A DNA stretch of 64,000 bases from VRUE01 sp040901495 (GTDB taxonomy: Bacteria; Actinomycetota; Thermoleophilia; Solirubrobacterales; 70-9): assembly GCA_040901495.1 (NCBI GenBank), contig JBBDYO010000074.1, forward strand, positions 1-64,000. Direction: 5' to 3'. Below the pieces are notes generated by a model that was not told the origin of the DNA, did not search any database, and was given only the letters and a program-made list of their open reading frames with translations. This document shows, piece by piece, positions 50,493-59,533 of this stretch. Both the position numbers and the translations under genes were made by a program. The stretch's first letter is position 1. Each line of letters starts with the position of its first letter.

Positions 50493-52087
50493 CCAACTCA
50501 CTGCTCTGGACCCCGCTCGTCTTCGGCTTCATCGGCCTGGTCCTGCCGAAGCGCCTGGCCGGCTGGTGGGCGACGCTCGGCACCGCGGTGACGCTGGGGC
50601 TGGCGATCGCGCTGCTCGCCGGCTTCGACTCCGGCGCCGCCGGGCTCCAGGACACCGTCGACGTCGAGTGGATCCCCGGACTCGGCGTCGACTACAGCCT
50701 CGGCGTCGACGGGCTCAACCTCTTCCTCATCCTGCTGACCGCGGTCCTCTGGATGGCGGGGACGGCTTTCGCGGCCTTCCGCGAGCAGGAGCGCCCCCAG
50801 CTCTTCTTCCTGATGTTGCTGATCGGCGAGACCGCGACCCTGGGGGCATTCCTCGCCCAGGACCTGCTCCTCTTCGTCCTCTTCTTCGACCTGATGCTGG
50901 TCCCGTTCTACTTCCTCTTCGGCATCTGGGGAAGCGACCGGCCCGACGGGGCGACCGCCTCGGCCGCGACGCTGAAGATGATCGTCTACACGCTGATCGG
51001 CTCGCTGCTGATGCTGGTCGCGGCGATCGCCACCGCGATCATCGCCGCCGACGGCGGCCACCTCACCTTCTCGATCGCCGCCCTCCAGAAGCAGGGGATC
51101 GGCGAGGGCAGCCAGCGCTGGATCTTCTGGTTCTTCGCCGCGGCCTTCCTGGTCAAGATGCCGGCCTTCATGCTGCACGGCTGGATGCCGGACGCCTACC
51201 GGGCGGCGCCGCTGCCGGCCCTGGCGGTCTTCTCCGGGGTGCTGGCGAAGGTCGGCGCCTACGGCTTCCTGCGGATCGTGCTGCCGCTCTTCCCCGACGC
51301 CACGGTCGAATTCCAGGAGGTGATCCTGGTCATCGCCCTGGCCTCGATCCTCTACGGCTCGGTGATGGCCTTCACCCAGACCAACGTGCGGCTGATCGCC
51401 GGCTACTCCTCGGTGGCGCAGCTCGGCTTCATCACCGCCGGGATCTTCGCCCTGTCCGCCGACGGGGCCAACGGAGCGGTCCTGCAGATGGTCAACCACG
51501 GCCTGGTGGTGGCGCCGCTGTTCGTGATCGTCGCGCTCCTCGCGGAGCGGTCCGGCAGCGAGGACCTGAGCGAGATGGGCGGGATGGCGATGCGGGCGCC
51601 GGTGCTTGCGGCGCTCTTTTTGATCGTCACCCTGGCGACCCTGGCGATGCCGGGGTCGGCCAACTTCATCGGCGAGTTCTACATCCTCAACAGCCTCTTC
51701 GACTCGAAGATCGTCTTCGCCTTCGTCGCCATCTCGGGTGTCGCGATGTCGGCCTACTACGCGCTGCGCCTCTACCAGCGGACGATGCACAACCGCAAGC
51801 CGGAGGGGATCGCCTCGCGTGAGATCGGGCTGCGCGACGCCCTCGTCCTCGTCCCGCTCGTTCTCTGCATCCTCGCCCTTGCCCTCTACCCGCAGCTGAT
51901 CCTGAAGCGAATCGACAGTTCAGTGTCCCGGGCCCTGACCGCAGTGGAAGGGCCTTCGGCGGAACCCCCCAAGTCGCACGTCCGGACGGATGGAGCCTCA
52001 GCATTCGGATGCGCATCGCCCGGAACGTGCCGAGTGACTTGGGGAGTGCCACCGACGCCCCTTTCTTCAAAGGGAGCGCCGAGATAG
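50489..52087 (+). CDS. nuoM: NADH-quinone oxidoreductase subunit M, with C-terminal extension from a palindrome
   Basis: 532 residues. Middle antiporter-like subunit, 14 helices; conserved KMPAFMLHGWMPDAYRAAPLPALAVFSG (about 225-252) and YSSVAQLGFITAG. The family normally ends shortly after the last helix (here LALALYPQLILKRIDSSVSRAL). The frame instead continues for about 45 more residues with unusual composition (Ser, Pro, two Cys) through a palindromic DNA segment, ending in a TAG whose last base is the first base of the nuoN GTG. Confidence 0.94.
   Translation: MTNSLLWTPLVFGFIGLVLPKRLAGWWATLGTAVTLGLAIALLAGFDSGAAGLQDTVDVEWIPGLGVDYSLGVDGLNLFLILLTAVLWMAGTAFAAFREQERPQLFFLMLLIGETATLGAFLAQDLLLFVLFFDLMLVPFYFLFGIWGSDRPDGATASAATLKMIVYTLIGSLLMLVAAIATAIIAADGGHLTFSIAALQKQGIGEGSQRWIFWFFAAAFLVKMPAFMLHGWMPDAYRAAPLPALAVFSGVLAKVGAYGFLRIVLPLFPDATVEFQEVILVIALASILYGSVMAFTQTNVRLIAGYSSVAQLGFITAGIFALSADGANGAVLQMVNHGLVVAPLFVIVALLAERSGSEDLSEMGGMAMRAPVLAALFLIVTLATLAMPGSANFIGEFYILNSLFDSKIVFAFVAISGVAMSAYYALRLYQRTMHNRKPEGIASREIGLRDALVLVPLVLCILALALYPQLILKRIDSSVSRALTAVEGPSAEPPKSHVRTDGASAFGCASPGTCRVTWGVPPTPLSSKGAPR
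51946..52070. repeat. Palindromic element at the nuoM/nuoN junction
   Basis: Core arms CCCCAAGTC-GCACGT (51967-51981) and ACGTGC-CGAGT-GACTTGGGG (52025-52044, five-base bulge), with looser pairing extending about 20 bases further out on each side. Read through as the C-terminus of NuoM. Confidence 0.6.
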
Positions 52088-53584
52088 TGAACTTTCACGC
52101 TCCTGAGCTTGATTACGCCGGGCTGGCGCCGGTCATCGCGCTGACCGTCAGCATTTGCGTAGTCCTGATGACGGCGGTCTTCCAGCCGCGTACNNNNNNN
52201 NNNCCCGGCCCTGACCCTGCTGGCGCTGGCGACAACGGCGGGGCTGTTGATCTGGCAGTGGGGAGAGGGCATCGACCTCGTCGCCGGGGCGCTGCGCCTC
52301 GACGACCTGGCGATCTCGATCTCGCTGGTCGCGATCCTCAGCGCCGCCTTCGCGGTGCTGATCTCCATCCGCGAGCCGGCGGTCGAGCAGGCCGGCTCGG
52401 GGGAGTACCACGCCCTGCTGCTCGGCTCGGTCCTGGGGATGGTCCTGCTGGCGCAGGCCCAGAACCTGGTCAGCCTCTTCATCGCGATCGAGACCCTCTC
52501 GATCCCGCTCTACATCCTCTGCGCGACCGACATGCGCCGCGAGCGCTCGCTCGAGGCCGGCCTCAAGTACCTGATCGTCGGCTCGCTCGGCTCGGCGACG
52601 CTGCTCTACGGGCTCGCCTTCCTCTACGGCGGCTCGGGGTCGACCGACTTTGCCGGGATCGCCGCGGGGATCAGCCGAGAGGGCGTCGCCGGCGACCCGC
52701 TGATCCTGGTCGGAATCGCCATGGCCGCGGTCGGGCTCGCCTTCAAGACCTCGATCGCCCCCTTCCACCAGTGGACGCCGGACGTCTACGAGGGCGCGCC
52801 GACGCCGATCACCAGCTTCATGGCGGTGGCGACCAAGGCGGCGGCCTTCGCCGTCTTCCTGCGCTTCTTCGCCGTCGCCCTCGGCCCGCAGGTGGACGAC
52901 TGGCAGCCGGCGCTGGCGGCGCTGGCGGCGATCTCGATCGTGGTCGGCAACGTCGGTGCCCTGGGCCAGTCCTCGCTGAAGCGGATGCTCGGCTACTCGG
53001 GCGTCGCCCAGGCCGGCTACATGCTCGGCGGCATCGTCGTCGCCTCGGAGTCGGGCGTCAGCTCGCTGGTCTTCTACCTCGCCGCCTACGCCTTCATGAA
53101 CCTCGCCGCCTTCGCGGTGATCGTCGCCCGCGAGCGCGAGACCCCCTTCGGCGACAGCATCCGGGCGGTGCAGGGCCTGGGCGCGGAGCGGCCGCTCTTG
53201 GCCTGGCCGCTGACGATCTCGATGCTGGCCCTGGCCGGGCTGCCGGCGACGGCGGGCTTCATCGGCAAGCTCTACCTGATCGAGGCCCTGGTCGAAGGCG
53301 ACTACACCTGGCTCGCGGTCTTCATCGCGGTCGGGACGATGATCTCCCTCGCCTACTACCTGCGGGTCGTCGCGGCGATGTGGATGGGGACCGGGGACGA
53401 GCCGGCCACGGCGCCGGCGATCGCCGGCGCTTCGCCGGAGGCCGACCCGATCGACCCGGAAGCGGGGCGGCGCCCGTACCTGGTCATCCCGGCGCTGCTC
53501 GCCGCCGCGGCGGTCGTCTTCTTCGGCGTAATCCCCCAGCCGTTGGTGGAATTCGCCGAGCGGGCCGGCGCATCGCTTTTTTGA
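52087..53584 (+). CDS. nuoN: NADH-quinone oxidoreductase subunit N (interrupted by an assembly gap)
   Basis: GTG at 52087. The N-terminal 35 residues (MNFHAPELDYAGLAPVIALT onward) contain the first helix, then 10 N break the gene. The remainder is intact: KTSIAPFHQWTPDVYEGAPTPITSFMAVATKA (about residues 215-246) and LKRMLGYSGVAQAGYMLGG identify NuoN. With 10 N the two parts are in different frames. The true gap must be a multiple of three if the gene is functional, so the gap length is a placeholder rather than a frameshift. Last gene of the operon. Confidence 0.93.
52194..52203. other. Assembly gap (10 N)
   Basis: Ten undetermined bases inside nuoN. Placeholder length; frame continuity demands a length divisible by three. 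Confidence 0.98.
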
Positions 53585-53605
53585 TCGAGTAAGCCGATAG
53601 GCGTC

Positions 53606-54520
53606 CTGCTCACAACCGCCGCGATCGTCGCCGGGGTAGCCGTCGGCGTCTTCGCTGAGCGCCGCCGGCCTCGAGCAGCCGCAGCTGCGGCGAGGCGAGC
53701 GCTCACCCTGATCCTCTACGTGCTGATCCCCCCGGTCGTCTTCTTCAACCTCGCCTCGGCCGAGATCGACCTGGACCACGGGGTCGGCCTCGCGCTCGGC
53801 CTCGTCTCCGTCTCGCTGGCCGCCCTGCTCGCCTGGTGGATCGCGAGTCGCGTCCTCGAGCTGCCGCGCCATCAGACCGGCGCCGTCGTCTGCACGGTGC
53901 TCGCCATCAACAGCGCCTACCTCGGCTACCCGCTGACCATCGCACTGCTGGGCCGCGATCAGCTCTCGACCGCCGTGCTCTTCGACATAGCCGTCTGCGC
54001 CCCATTGCTGCTGCTCGGCGCCTTCGCGGTCGGGGCGTCGTTCGGGACATCCGCCGGCGAGGGTCCGCGGCAACGGATAAGTGCCTTTTTCACCCGCAAC
54101 CCACCGCTCTACGCCGCGATCGCCGGCCTGCTGGCCCCAGAGGCCCTGGCCCCCGAGATCGCCGTTGACCTCTCGCAGGCCCTGGTCATCGCGATGCTCC
54201 CGGTCGGCTTCTTCGCGGTCGGCGCCACCCTGGCCGAGAACGCCGAACACGGCGAGCTGCCGATGCCGCCGCCGCTGACCCGCCCCGTCGCCGTCGCCGT
54301 CGTCTCGCGACTGGCGGTGGCGCCGGGGCTGCTGCTCCTGCTGGCGGCGCCCCTGGTCGAGGTGCCGGCCCCCTACCTGCTGCTCGCCGCGATGCCCACC
54401 GGCATTAACTCGATGATCGTCGCCCATGCCTATGGGCTGGACATGGAGATAACCGCCGAGGCGGTCACCTGGTCAACCGCGATCGTCGTCGCCGCCGCGC
54501 TGTTTTCGCTTCTGTTCTGA
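53606..54520 (+). CDS. AEC-family (auxin efflux carrier-like) transporter
   Basis: About 304 residues if started at the CTG at 53606. Ten helices are expected in this family; the first (LLTTAAIVAGVAVGVFAERR) lies upstream of the first GTG (53720), which would begin in helix 2. From the nuoN stop to 53720 this frame holds no ATG, GTG or TTG, so a CTG (53606) or ATA (53597) start, or a sequence error, must be assumed. Conserved traits: PPVVFFNLASA, NSAYLGYPL and a final MPTGINSMIVAHAYGLD. It begins 21 bases after nuoN and may be co-transcribed with it. The substrate is unknown, probably a carboxylate or amino-acid-like anion. Confidence 0.8.
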   Translation: MLTTAAIVAGVAVGVFAERRRPRAAAAAARRALTLILYVLIPPVVFFNLASAEIDLDHGVGLALGLVSVSLAALLAWWIASRVLELPRHQTGAVVCTVLAINSAYLGYPLTIALLGRDQLSTAVLFDIAVCAPLLLLGAFAVGASFGTSAGEGPRQRISAFFTRNPPLYAAIAGLLAPEALAPEIAVDLSQALVIAMLPVGFFAVGATLAENAEHGELPMPPPLTRPVAVAVVSRLAVAPGLLLLLAAPLVEVPAPYLLLAAMPTGINSMIVAHAYGLDMEITAEAVTWSTAIVVAAALFSLLF

Positions 54521-54544
54521 GCGTGGCTACAATTCGCGGCCTCG

Positions 54545-56506
54545 ATGCGGATGCGTGAGCAGGGAAGGCGGGGGCGTTCTGTTGGGTCGGTGCTCGGCCT
54601 GCTCTGCCTTGCGCTTCTCCTTCCGGCATCCCCGGCCGGAGCCAACTTCGATTGCGGGACGGCGCTCTCCTCATGCCAGGTGCAGCTCGACAACTCGGGG
54701 CGGGCCTGGTTCACCACAACCGAAAAGCTGACCGAAGACGCGCTCGGTGACGGCACGCTGAAAAACGGCGTCTTCCAGATCTACAAGCGAGCCGGCAACC
54801 AAACGCTGCTCGTCTCCAAACGGCCCGACGGGACCCCGATCGCGCCCGAAAACAAACAGAATGTCGCCGCCTACCTGCGCGGCGTCTCCCCCGACGGAGA
54901 GCGCGTCTACATCCAGACCGAGGCCTCGCTGGTGCCCGAGGACGGCGACGCCGGCCACGAAGGAGGCTCGGGCGACGGCTATCTCCTCTCCGGCGGCGGC
55001 TACTCGCTGTTCACCACCGGGCCGCTCGACGGCCCGGCGCCGAATCCGAACCCATACGCCGGCTCACAGGGGGTATGGGCTTCGGACGACGGGCGGTACG
55101 TGTACTTCGAGACCGCGCAGGCCCTCGTCCCCGAGGACTGGGACAACTACTCAGACATCTACCAGCGCGCCGATGGCCTGACCCGCCTGGTCTCGATCGG
55201 GCCCGACGAATATCTGCCGACGCAGGAATTCCCCGATCCCAGGCCTCCCGAAATGCGCTTCCTCGGCGCCTCCCCGGACGGCGCCACCGCCTACTTCGCC
55301 ACCGCCGCGCACCTGACCGCTGATGAGCCCGGCAAATCCCCCAGCGAAGGGAGCCTGCTGACCTCCGACATCTTCTCCTGGCGCGACGGGACCCTGCAGC
55401 GGGTGACTCGCACCGTCTCGCCGACGGCGGTGCCGGGCACCCCATGGGAGTCGTTCGACCCCTACTCCTTCGCCATCGCCGGCAATGGCTCGGCCTACTT
55501 CGCCGCCAACTCCGGGCATGTCCCCGAGGACACCGACCAAAACCGCGACGTCTACCGCGCCAAGCCCGACGGCTCGCTGGAAAGGGTGATCTCCTCACCG
55601 CCGGGGGCCAGCCCGATGCAGAGCTGGCTGTCGGTGGAAGCGGCCTCGCGCGACGGCAGCAGGCTGTTCCTGCGCAGCGGGCAGCAGCTCGTGCCGGCGG
55701 ACCGCGACAACGAATCCGACATCTACATGTGGTCGGCCGGGAGCTACGAGCTGATCAGCCCCAAAGGGGACCTCAGCGGAGCCCTCGAGGAAGAACTGGA
55801 ACTCTCCGCGATCTCGGGCGACGGGCACCGCGCCTACTTCAAGACCTGGGCGAGCCTCTCGCCGCAGGACAGCGACAAAGAGCCCGACGTCTACGAATGG
55901 AGCGACGGGACGATCAGGCTCGTCTCGCCCGCCTCAGACGGGAAACAGTCCGCCGCCTTCTTCAGCGGCATCTCACCCAACGGGCGGTTCGTCGCCTTCT
56001 CGACCTATGAAGAGCTGGTTCCCGGCGACAACGACACCAAGCAGGACATCTACGTGATCGACATGGGCGCGGACGGTGGGGCGAGCGCCTCGATCTCACG
56101 GGCCGGCGCGCAGAAGAACGGTGCCCGTCGCGGCAAGCGGCGCAAGCTGCGGCTGGTCACGGCGGAGGCGATCGCGCCCAAGATGAAGGTCGGCCAAGAG
56201 GGCTCATTCGACGGTGAGACCGCCTGGCTGAAGCTACGCTGCCCGAAGAAGGAGCGATCCGGACCCTGCCACGGCAAGGCCAAGCTCTTCAGCGGCCAGA
56301 CCGGAGACTTCCTCGCGAGCGGCTCCTTCCGCATCGCCAGGGCCCACCGCGGCAAGGTCGCCATCTCGGGCCCACGGCTAGATGGGTACCGCGGGCCGCT
56401 GCGCGGCATGCGCGTAAGGGTCAGGGGCGTCGACCAACTCGGCAACACCGCCACGGTGGAGAAAGAGATCCACCTGCAGCGCAGCGGCGGCGGGAAGCGT
56501 CCCTAG
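54545..56506 (+). CDS. Secreted beta-propeller (PD40-like) protein
   Basis: 653 residues. Signal peptide about 12-34 (VGSVLGLLCLALLLPASPAGA). Six or seven repeats of about 60 residues follow, with the pattern SPDGxxVYFxTxxxLVPEDxDxxxDIYxxxxGxxxLVS, the WD40-like/TolB propeller style. After about residue 510 comes a basic segment (RRGKRRKLR) and a beta-sandwich C-terminus with a Cys pair. Such proteins occur in many copies in Solirubrobacterales-type genomes; the function is unknown, possibly binding at the cell surface. TACAAT eleven bases upstream of the ATG may be the -10. Confidence 0.82.
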   Translation: MRMREQGRRGRSVGSVLGLLCLALLLPASPAGANFDCGTALSSCQVQLDNSGRAWFTTTEKLTEDALGDGTLKNGVFQIYKRAGNQTLLVSKRPDGTPIAPENKQNVAAYLRGVSPDGERVYIQTEASLVPEDGDAGHEGGSGDGYLLSGGGYSLFTTGPLDGPAPNPNPYAGSQGVWASDDGRYVYFETAQALVPEDWDNYSDIYQRADGLTRLVSIGPDEYLPTQEFPDPRPPEMRFLGASPDGATAYFATAAHLTADEPGKSPSEGSLLTSDIFSWRDGTLQRVTRTVSPTAVPGTPWESFDPYSFAIAGNGSAYFAANSGHVPEDTDQNRDVYRAKPDGSLERVISSPPGASPMQSWLSVEAASRDGSRLFLRSGQQLVPADRDNESDIYMWSAGSYELISPKGDLSGALEEELELSAISGDGHRAYFKTWASLSPQDSDKEPDVYEWSDGTIRLVSPASDGKQSAAFFSGISPNGRFVAFSTYEELVPGDNDTKQDIYVIDMGADGGASASISRAGAQKNGARRGKRRKLRLVTAEAIAPKMKVGQEGSFDGETAWLKLRCPKKERSGPCHGKAKLFSGQTGDFLASGSFRIARAHRGKVAISGPRLDGYRGPLRGMRVRVRGVDQLGNTATVEKEIHLQRSGGGKRP

Positions 56507-56516
56507 CCGCCAGTCG

Positions 56517-56876
56517 GTGCTCCACCATGTCTCGATCGAGGTGGAGCCTGAGCAGGTCGAGGCCTGCGTCGCCTGCTGGGAGATCCTCGGCTTCGAGCGG
56601 CTCACGGCACCGAAGGAGCTGGGCGGCTACGTCACCTGGCTCGAGCGCGCCGGCACCCAGATCCACCTGATCCACACCGAGGCGGCGACGGTGCCTGCGC
56701 TCGGCCATGCGGCAGTCGCGGTGGAGGACTTCGAGGCGACGTTCGCTGCCCTCGAAGAGGGCGGGCACGAGCCCGAGCGGCATCGGGAGCTGTGGGGCGA
56801 GCCCCGCGCCTTCGTCACGATGCCGGGGGGCCACCGCGTCGAGCTGATGGCGGCACCGCCCGGCGCCGCGGCCTAA
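56517..56876 (+). CDS. VOC-superfamily protein
   Basis: 119 residues, GTG start. One glyoxalase/bleomycin-resistance fold: LHHVSIEVEPEQVEACVACWEILGFERL and LGHAAVAVEDFEATFAALEEGGHEPE, ending PGGHRVELMAA. Short, so it probably acts as a dimer. Metal ligands His and Glu at the expected strand positions are present. A TAGCCG seven bases upstream includes the stop codon of the propeller gene. Substrate unknown. Confidence 0.85.
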   Translation: MLHHVSIEVEPEQVEACVACWEILGFERLTAPKELGGYVTWLERAGTQIHLIHTEAATVPALGHAAVAVEDFEATFAALEEGGHEPERHRELWGEPRAFVTMPGGHRVELMAAPPGAAA

Positions 56877-56896
56877 AGCCGGGTGCTGGGAAAGAC

Positions 56897-56939
56897 GTGC
56901 CGGCAGTTGACATTGCATTGCATGGTCAAGTCCCGGCAC
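56897..56939. terminator. Hairpin between convergent genes
   Basis: GTGCCGG...TTGAC paired with GTCAA...CCGGCAC around a 13-base loop, in the 73-base gap between the VOC and GGDEF genes. A likely bidirectional terminator. Confidence 0.55.
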
Positions 56940-56949
56940 CCCCGCTCTC

Positions 56950-57726
56950 TCAAGTCTTCTCGCCGGGGAAGTCGTCCGGCTTCGTGGACCGGACGGCGCT
57001 CTCTCCGGGAATATCGATCCGGTATTCGTCCCTGGCGCGGCTGGTGCGCTTCGCGCTGAGCAGATCGTGGTCGGCATGGCGAAACAGCTCATCGATGTTG
57101 CGCCCGTCGGCGGGGAAGATCGCGAACCCCGTCCCCGCCGAGACCGGCGGCCCGTTCTCCCCGCAGTTGCGCACGCTGGCCCTCAAGCGAGCCGCCACCT
57201 CCTCGGCCTCTTCCCCGTTCGTCTCGGGCGCGATGACGGCAAACTCGTCCCCTCCCTGACGGAAGACAGGATCTTCGCCGCGCACCTCACAACGCAGTGC
57301 GGCGCCGACATCGGCGAGCAGCCTGTCGCCTTCGAGGTGCCCGAACTCCTCGTTGACCTGCTTGAAGTCGTCGAGGTCGATGAGGACCAGCGCGAACTCG
57401 CGCTCCCGGCGCGAGTGACGGGAGATCTCCTCGGCAAGGCGCTCGCGAAGCGCCCGGTAGTTGCCGACCCCGGTCAGCTCGTCGCGACGGGAGAGGGCCC
57501 AAAGCTCCTCGTTGTGGGCGCGCAGGCGCCGCGCCAAGATAAACCCGGCGCTGCCGACGGCGAGCAGGCAAGCCGCCTCGATCGCGACGAGGATCAGGGT
57601 CTGCCGGGCGCTGAAAGAACCGATCCACAGGGGAGCCAGCATGCCCGCGGCGATCGCAACCAGGGCACCCAGCGCCAGATTGGAGGGAATCCCCGGCTGC
57701 TTGCGGCTGGGCTCATCTTTCGTCAT
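56950..57726 (-). CDS. Membrane-anchored diguanylate cyclase (GGDEF)
   Basis: 258 residues from the ATG at 57726. Two helices (about 18-35 and 42-65) with almost no outside loop, then a GGDEF domain: DELTGVGNYRAL at the start, DLDDFKQVNEEFGHLEGDRLL, and the active site GGDEF. RxxD (RGED) is exactly five residues before it, the product-inhibition I-site. It should make cyclic di-GMP with feedback control. The C-terminal tail is charged. The upstream frame to 57822 is unlike the family and is rejected. Confidence 0.93.
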   Translation of the reverse strand: MTKDEPSRKQPGIPSNLALGALVAIAAGMLAPLWIGSFSARQTLILVAIEAACLLAVGSAGFILARRLRAHNEELWALSRRDELTGVGNYRALRERLAEEISRHSRREREFALVLIDLDDFKQVNEEFGHLEGDRLLADVGAALRCEVRGEDPVFRQGGDEFAVIAPETNGEEAEEVAARLRASVRNCGENGPPVSAGTGFAIFPADGRNIDELFRHADHDLLSAKRTSRARDEYRIDIPGESAVRSTKPDDFPGEKT

Positions 57727-57889
57727 TGCTAGGGATATATATAGGGAACTGGCCTCAACCGCTAGACCCAAGGCAATCTTGCGTGGGGACACTGAAAAAC
57801 AGGGTCGGCCGCGAGCGTGCACCTCCCGCCCGCAACTTATTGTCTGTGCTGAGCTTTGCTCACGTGGACTTTGACGCCAGCGCCGCGGC

Positions 57890-57895
57890 TACGAT
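57890..57895 (+). promoter_or_regulatory. -10 element of the ThyX-like gene
   Basis: TACGAT, ending six bases before the GTG at 57902. A TTGACG at 57871 is only 13 bases from it, too near for a standard -35. Confidence 0.5.
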
Positions 57896-57901
57896 GCATC
57901 G

Positions 57902-59533
57902 GTGCATTACCCGGTCGAGGAATTCAGCCCTGAGGAGCGGAAGCTCCTGGCCCCGCACTTCACAAATCTCGACCGCCCCGTGTTCGCCCTGGTCAACTTG
58001 CCGGAGACGGTAAAGGGGGCGCTCTTCGCCCGTTACTCGCGATATTCGGGGACCGTCCGCCGCCTCTTCCTCGAAGAGTTCGCGGATGACATCGCGGTGG
58101 GCGAGCGGCCTTTCGACGGGGAGGAGGGAGACCGGGCGGCGAAGCTGTACGAGCGGGTCTTCCTCGGCTACGGCGACGACTCGATCGCCCAGGTCGGCGG
58201 CGCCCACATCGCCTGCGAGTGGGTCTCCAACGTCCTCACGAAGATCTTGCAGCGCGGTCGCCTCGCCGCCTACCTCGAGCAGTCGACCCGGTACATCCCC
58301 TACGACAAGCCGCTGCCGGGCGAAGCCGGCGGCTACCGCTACTACCGCGATGAGGACCTCGGCCCCGAGTTCGGGACCGCGATGGATGAGCTGTTCTCGA
58401 TCTACTCCCGCTCGCTGCGCCAGGTCGAGACCTGGGCCGCCGAGCGCTGGCCGCGTGGAGAGGGCGAGCCCGAGGGGGCTTGGGAACGCTCGATCAGGGC
58501 CAAGGCCCTCGACCTGCTCCGCGGCCTCCTGCCCGCGGCGACCCTGAGCCACGTCGGGATCTACGCCTCCGGCCAGGCCTACGAGCAACTGCTGCTGCGG
58601 CTGATGGCCTCACCGCTGCCGGAGGCGAGGGCCTTCGGCGGGATGATCCTGAGCGAGCTGCAGCAGGTGATGCCGAGCTTCGTCTCCAGGGTCGAGCGAC
58701 CCGATCGCGGCGGCGAGTGGATCTCCTACCTCGAGCGCCGCCGCGAGGCGACCGAGAGCTGGGTGGCACGGCTTGGGCTGGATCGGCGTGCGGCCGGCGA
58801 TGATGCGCCCTCGGTCGAGCTGGTCCACGTCGATGGCACAGAAGAGGACCTACTCGCCGCCTGCCTGTTCGAGTCGGCGAGCGCCCCGCAGGCGGAGATC
58901 GGCGCCCGCGTCGACGTGCTCGACCGCGAGGAGCGCACGCAGCTGCTCGCCGCGATGGTCGGCGAGCGGGAGAACCGCCGCCACCGGCCGGGCAGGGGCT
59001 TCGAGGCGCTCCGCTACCGCTTCGAGATCGTCTCCGACTACGGAGCTTTCCGCGACATCCAGCGCCACCGGATGCTCACCTGCCAGTGGCAGAGGCTCGG
59101 CCCGGACCTGGGCGCCGGCGTGCCCGACGAGGTTCGCGAAGCCGGTGTGGGCGACGAGTTCGAGCGGGCACTCGAGGTCTCGAGGTCCGCGTACGAGCAG
59201 CTGATCGAGCGGGGGCAGGGAGAGGCCGCCCCTTACGCGCTCTGCCTCGCCTACCGGATCCGCTACGTGCTCGACCTGAACGCGCGGGAGGCGATGCACC
59301 TGATCGAGCTCCGTTCCGGCCGCGAGGGCCACCCCTCCTACCGGGCAATCGCGCAGGCGATGCACGAGCGCATCGACGCGATCCACCCGGGGGTCGCCGC
59401 GACGATGAGCCACGTCGACACCTCGCAAGAGCCCCGCCTGGAGCGCATCCTCAGCGAGATCCGCACCCAGCGCAAGCGCACTCAGACGGCCGCCCGCACC
59501 GAGGCGCCGCCCGGCCTCAGCTCACTCGGCTAA
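57902..59533 (+). CDS. Double-domain ThyX-like (flavin-dependent thymidylate synthase family) protein
   Basis: 543 residues, about twice the length of a normal ThyX. Two homologous halves: N-terminal (about 80-260) and C-terminal (about 320-520). The family signature RHRxxSxNExSxR is degenerate in both. The first half has QRGRLAAYLEQSTRY (118-131), keeping the ExSxR part but RGR for RHR. The second has QRHRMLTCQWQRL from R388, keeping RHR but losing the rest. Folate/FAD-dependent dTMP synthesis could rely on both halves together, or the protein may have another role. It should not be taken as proven thymidylate synthase. Confidence 0.8.
   Translation: MHYPVEEFSPEERKLLAPHFTNLDRPVFALVNLPETVKGALFARYSRYSGTVRRLFLEEFADDIAVGERPFDGEEGDRAAKLYERVFLGYGDDSIAQVGGAHIACEWVSNVLTKILQRGRLAAYLEQSTRYIPYDKPLPGEAGGYRYYRDEDLGPEFGTAMDELFSIYSRSLRQVETWAAERWPRGEGEPEGAWERSIRAKALDLLRGLLPAATLSHVGIYASGQAYEQLLLRLMASPLPEARAFGGMILSELQQVMPSFVSRVERPDRGGEWISYLERRREATESWVARLGLDRRAAGDDAPSVELVHVDGTEEDLLAACLFESASAPQAEIGARVDVLDREERTQLLAAMVGERENRRHRPGRGFEALRYRFEIVSDYGAFRDIQRHRMLTCQWQRLGPDLGAGVPDEVREAGVGDEFERALEVSRSAYEQLIERGQGEAAPYALCLAYRIRYVLDLNAREAMHLIELRSGREGHPSYRAIAQAMHERIDAIHPGVAATMSHVDTSQEPRLERILSEIRTQRKRTQTAARTEAPPGLSSLG

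Noticed and set aside
52087..53584. nuoN as a frameshifted pseudogene
   Set aside because: The phase change coincides exactly with the 10 N placeholder; both parts are otherwise intact.
56877..56949. Small SRP RNA in the gap between the VOC and GGDEF genes
   Set aside because: The stem lacks the GGAA-type tetraloop and the conserved asymmetric loop; it is better read as a terminator between convergent genes.
57871..57895. TTGACG plus TACGAT as a complete sigma-70 promoter
   Set aside because: Only 13 bases separate the boxes, too few for a standard promoter; only the -10 is kept.
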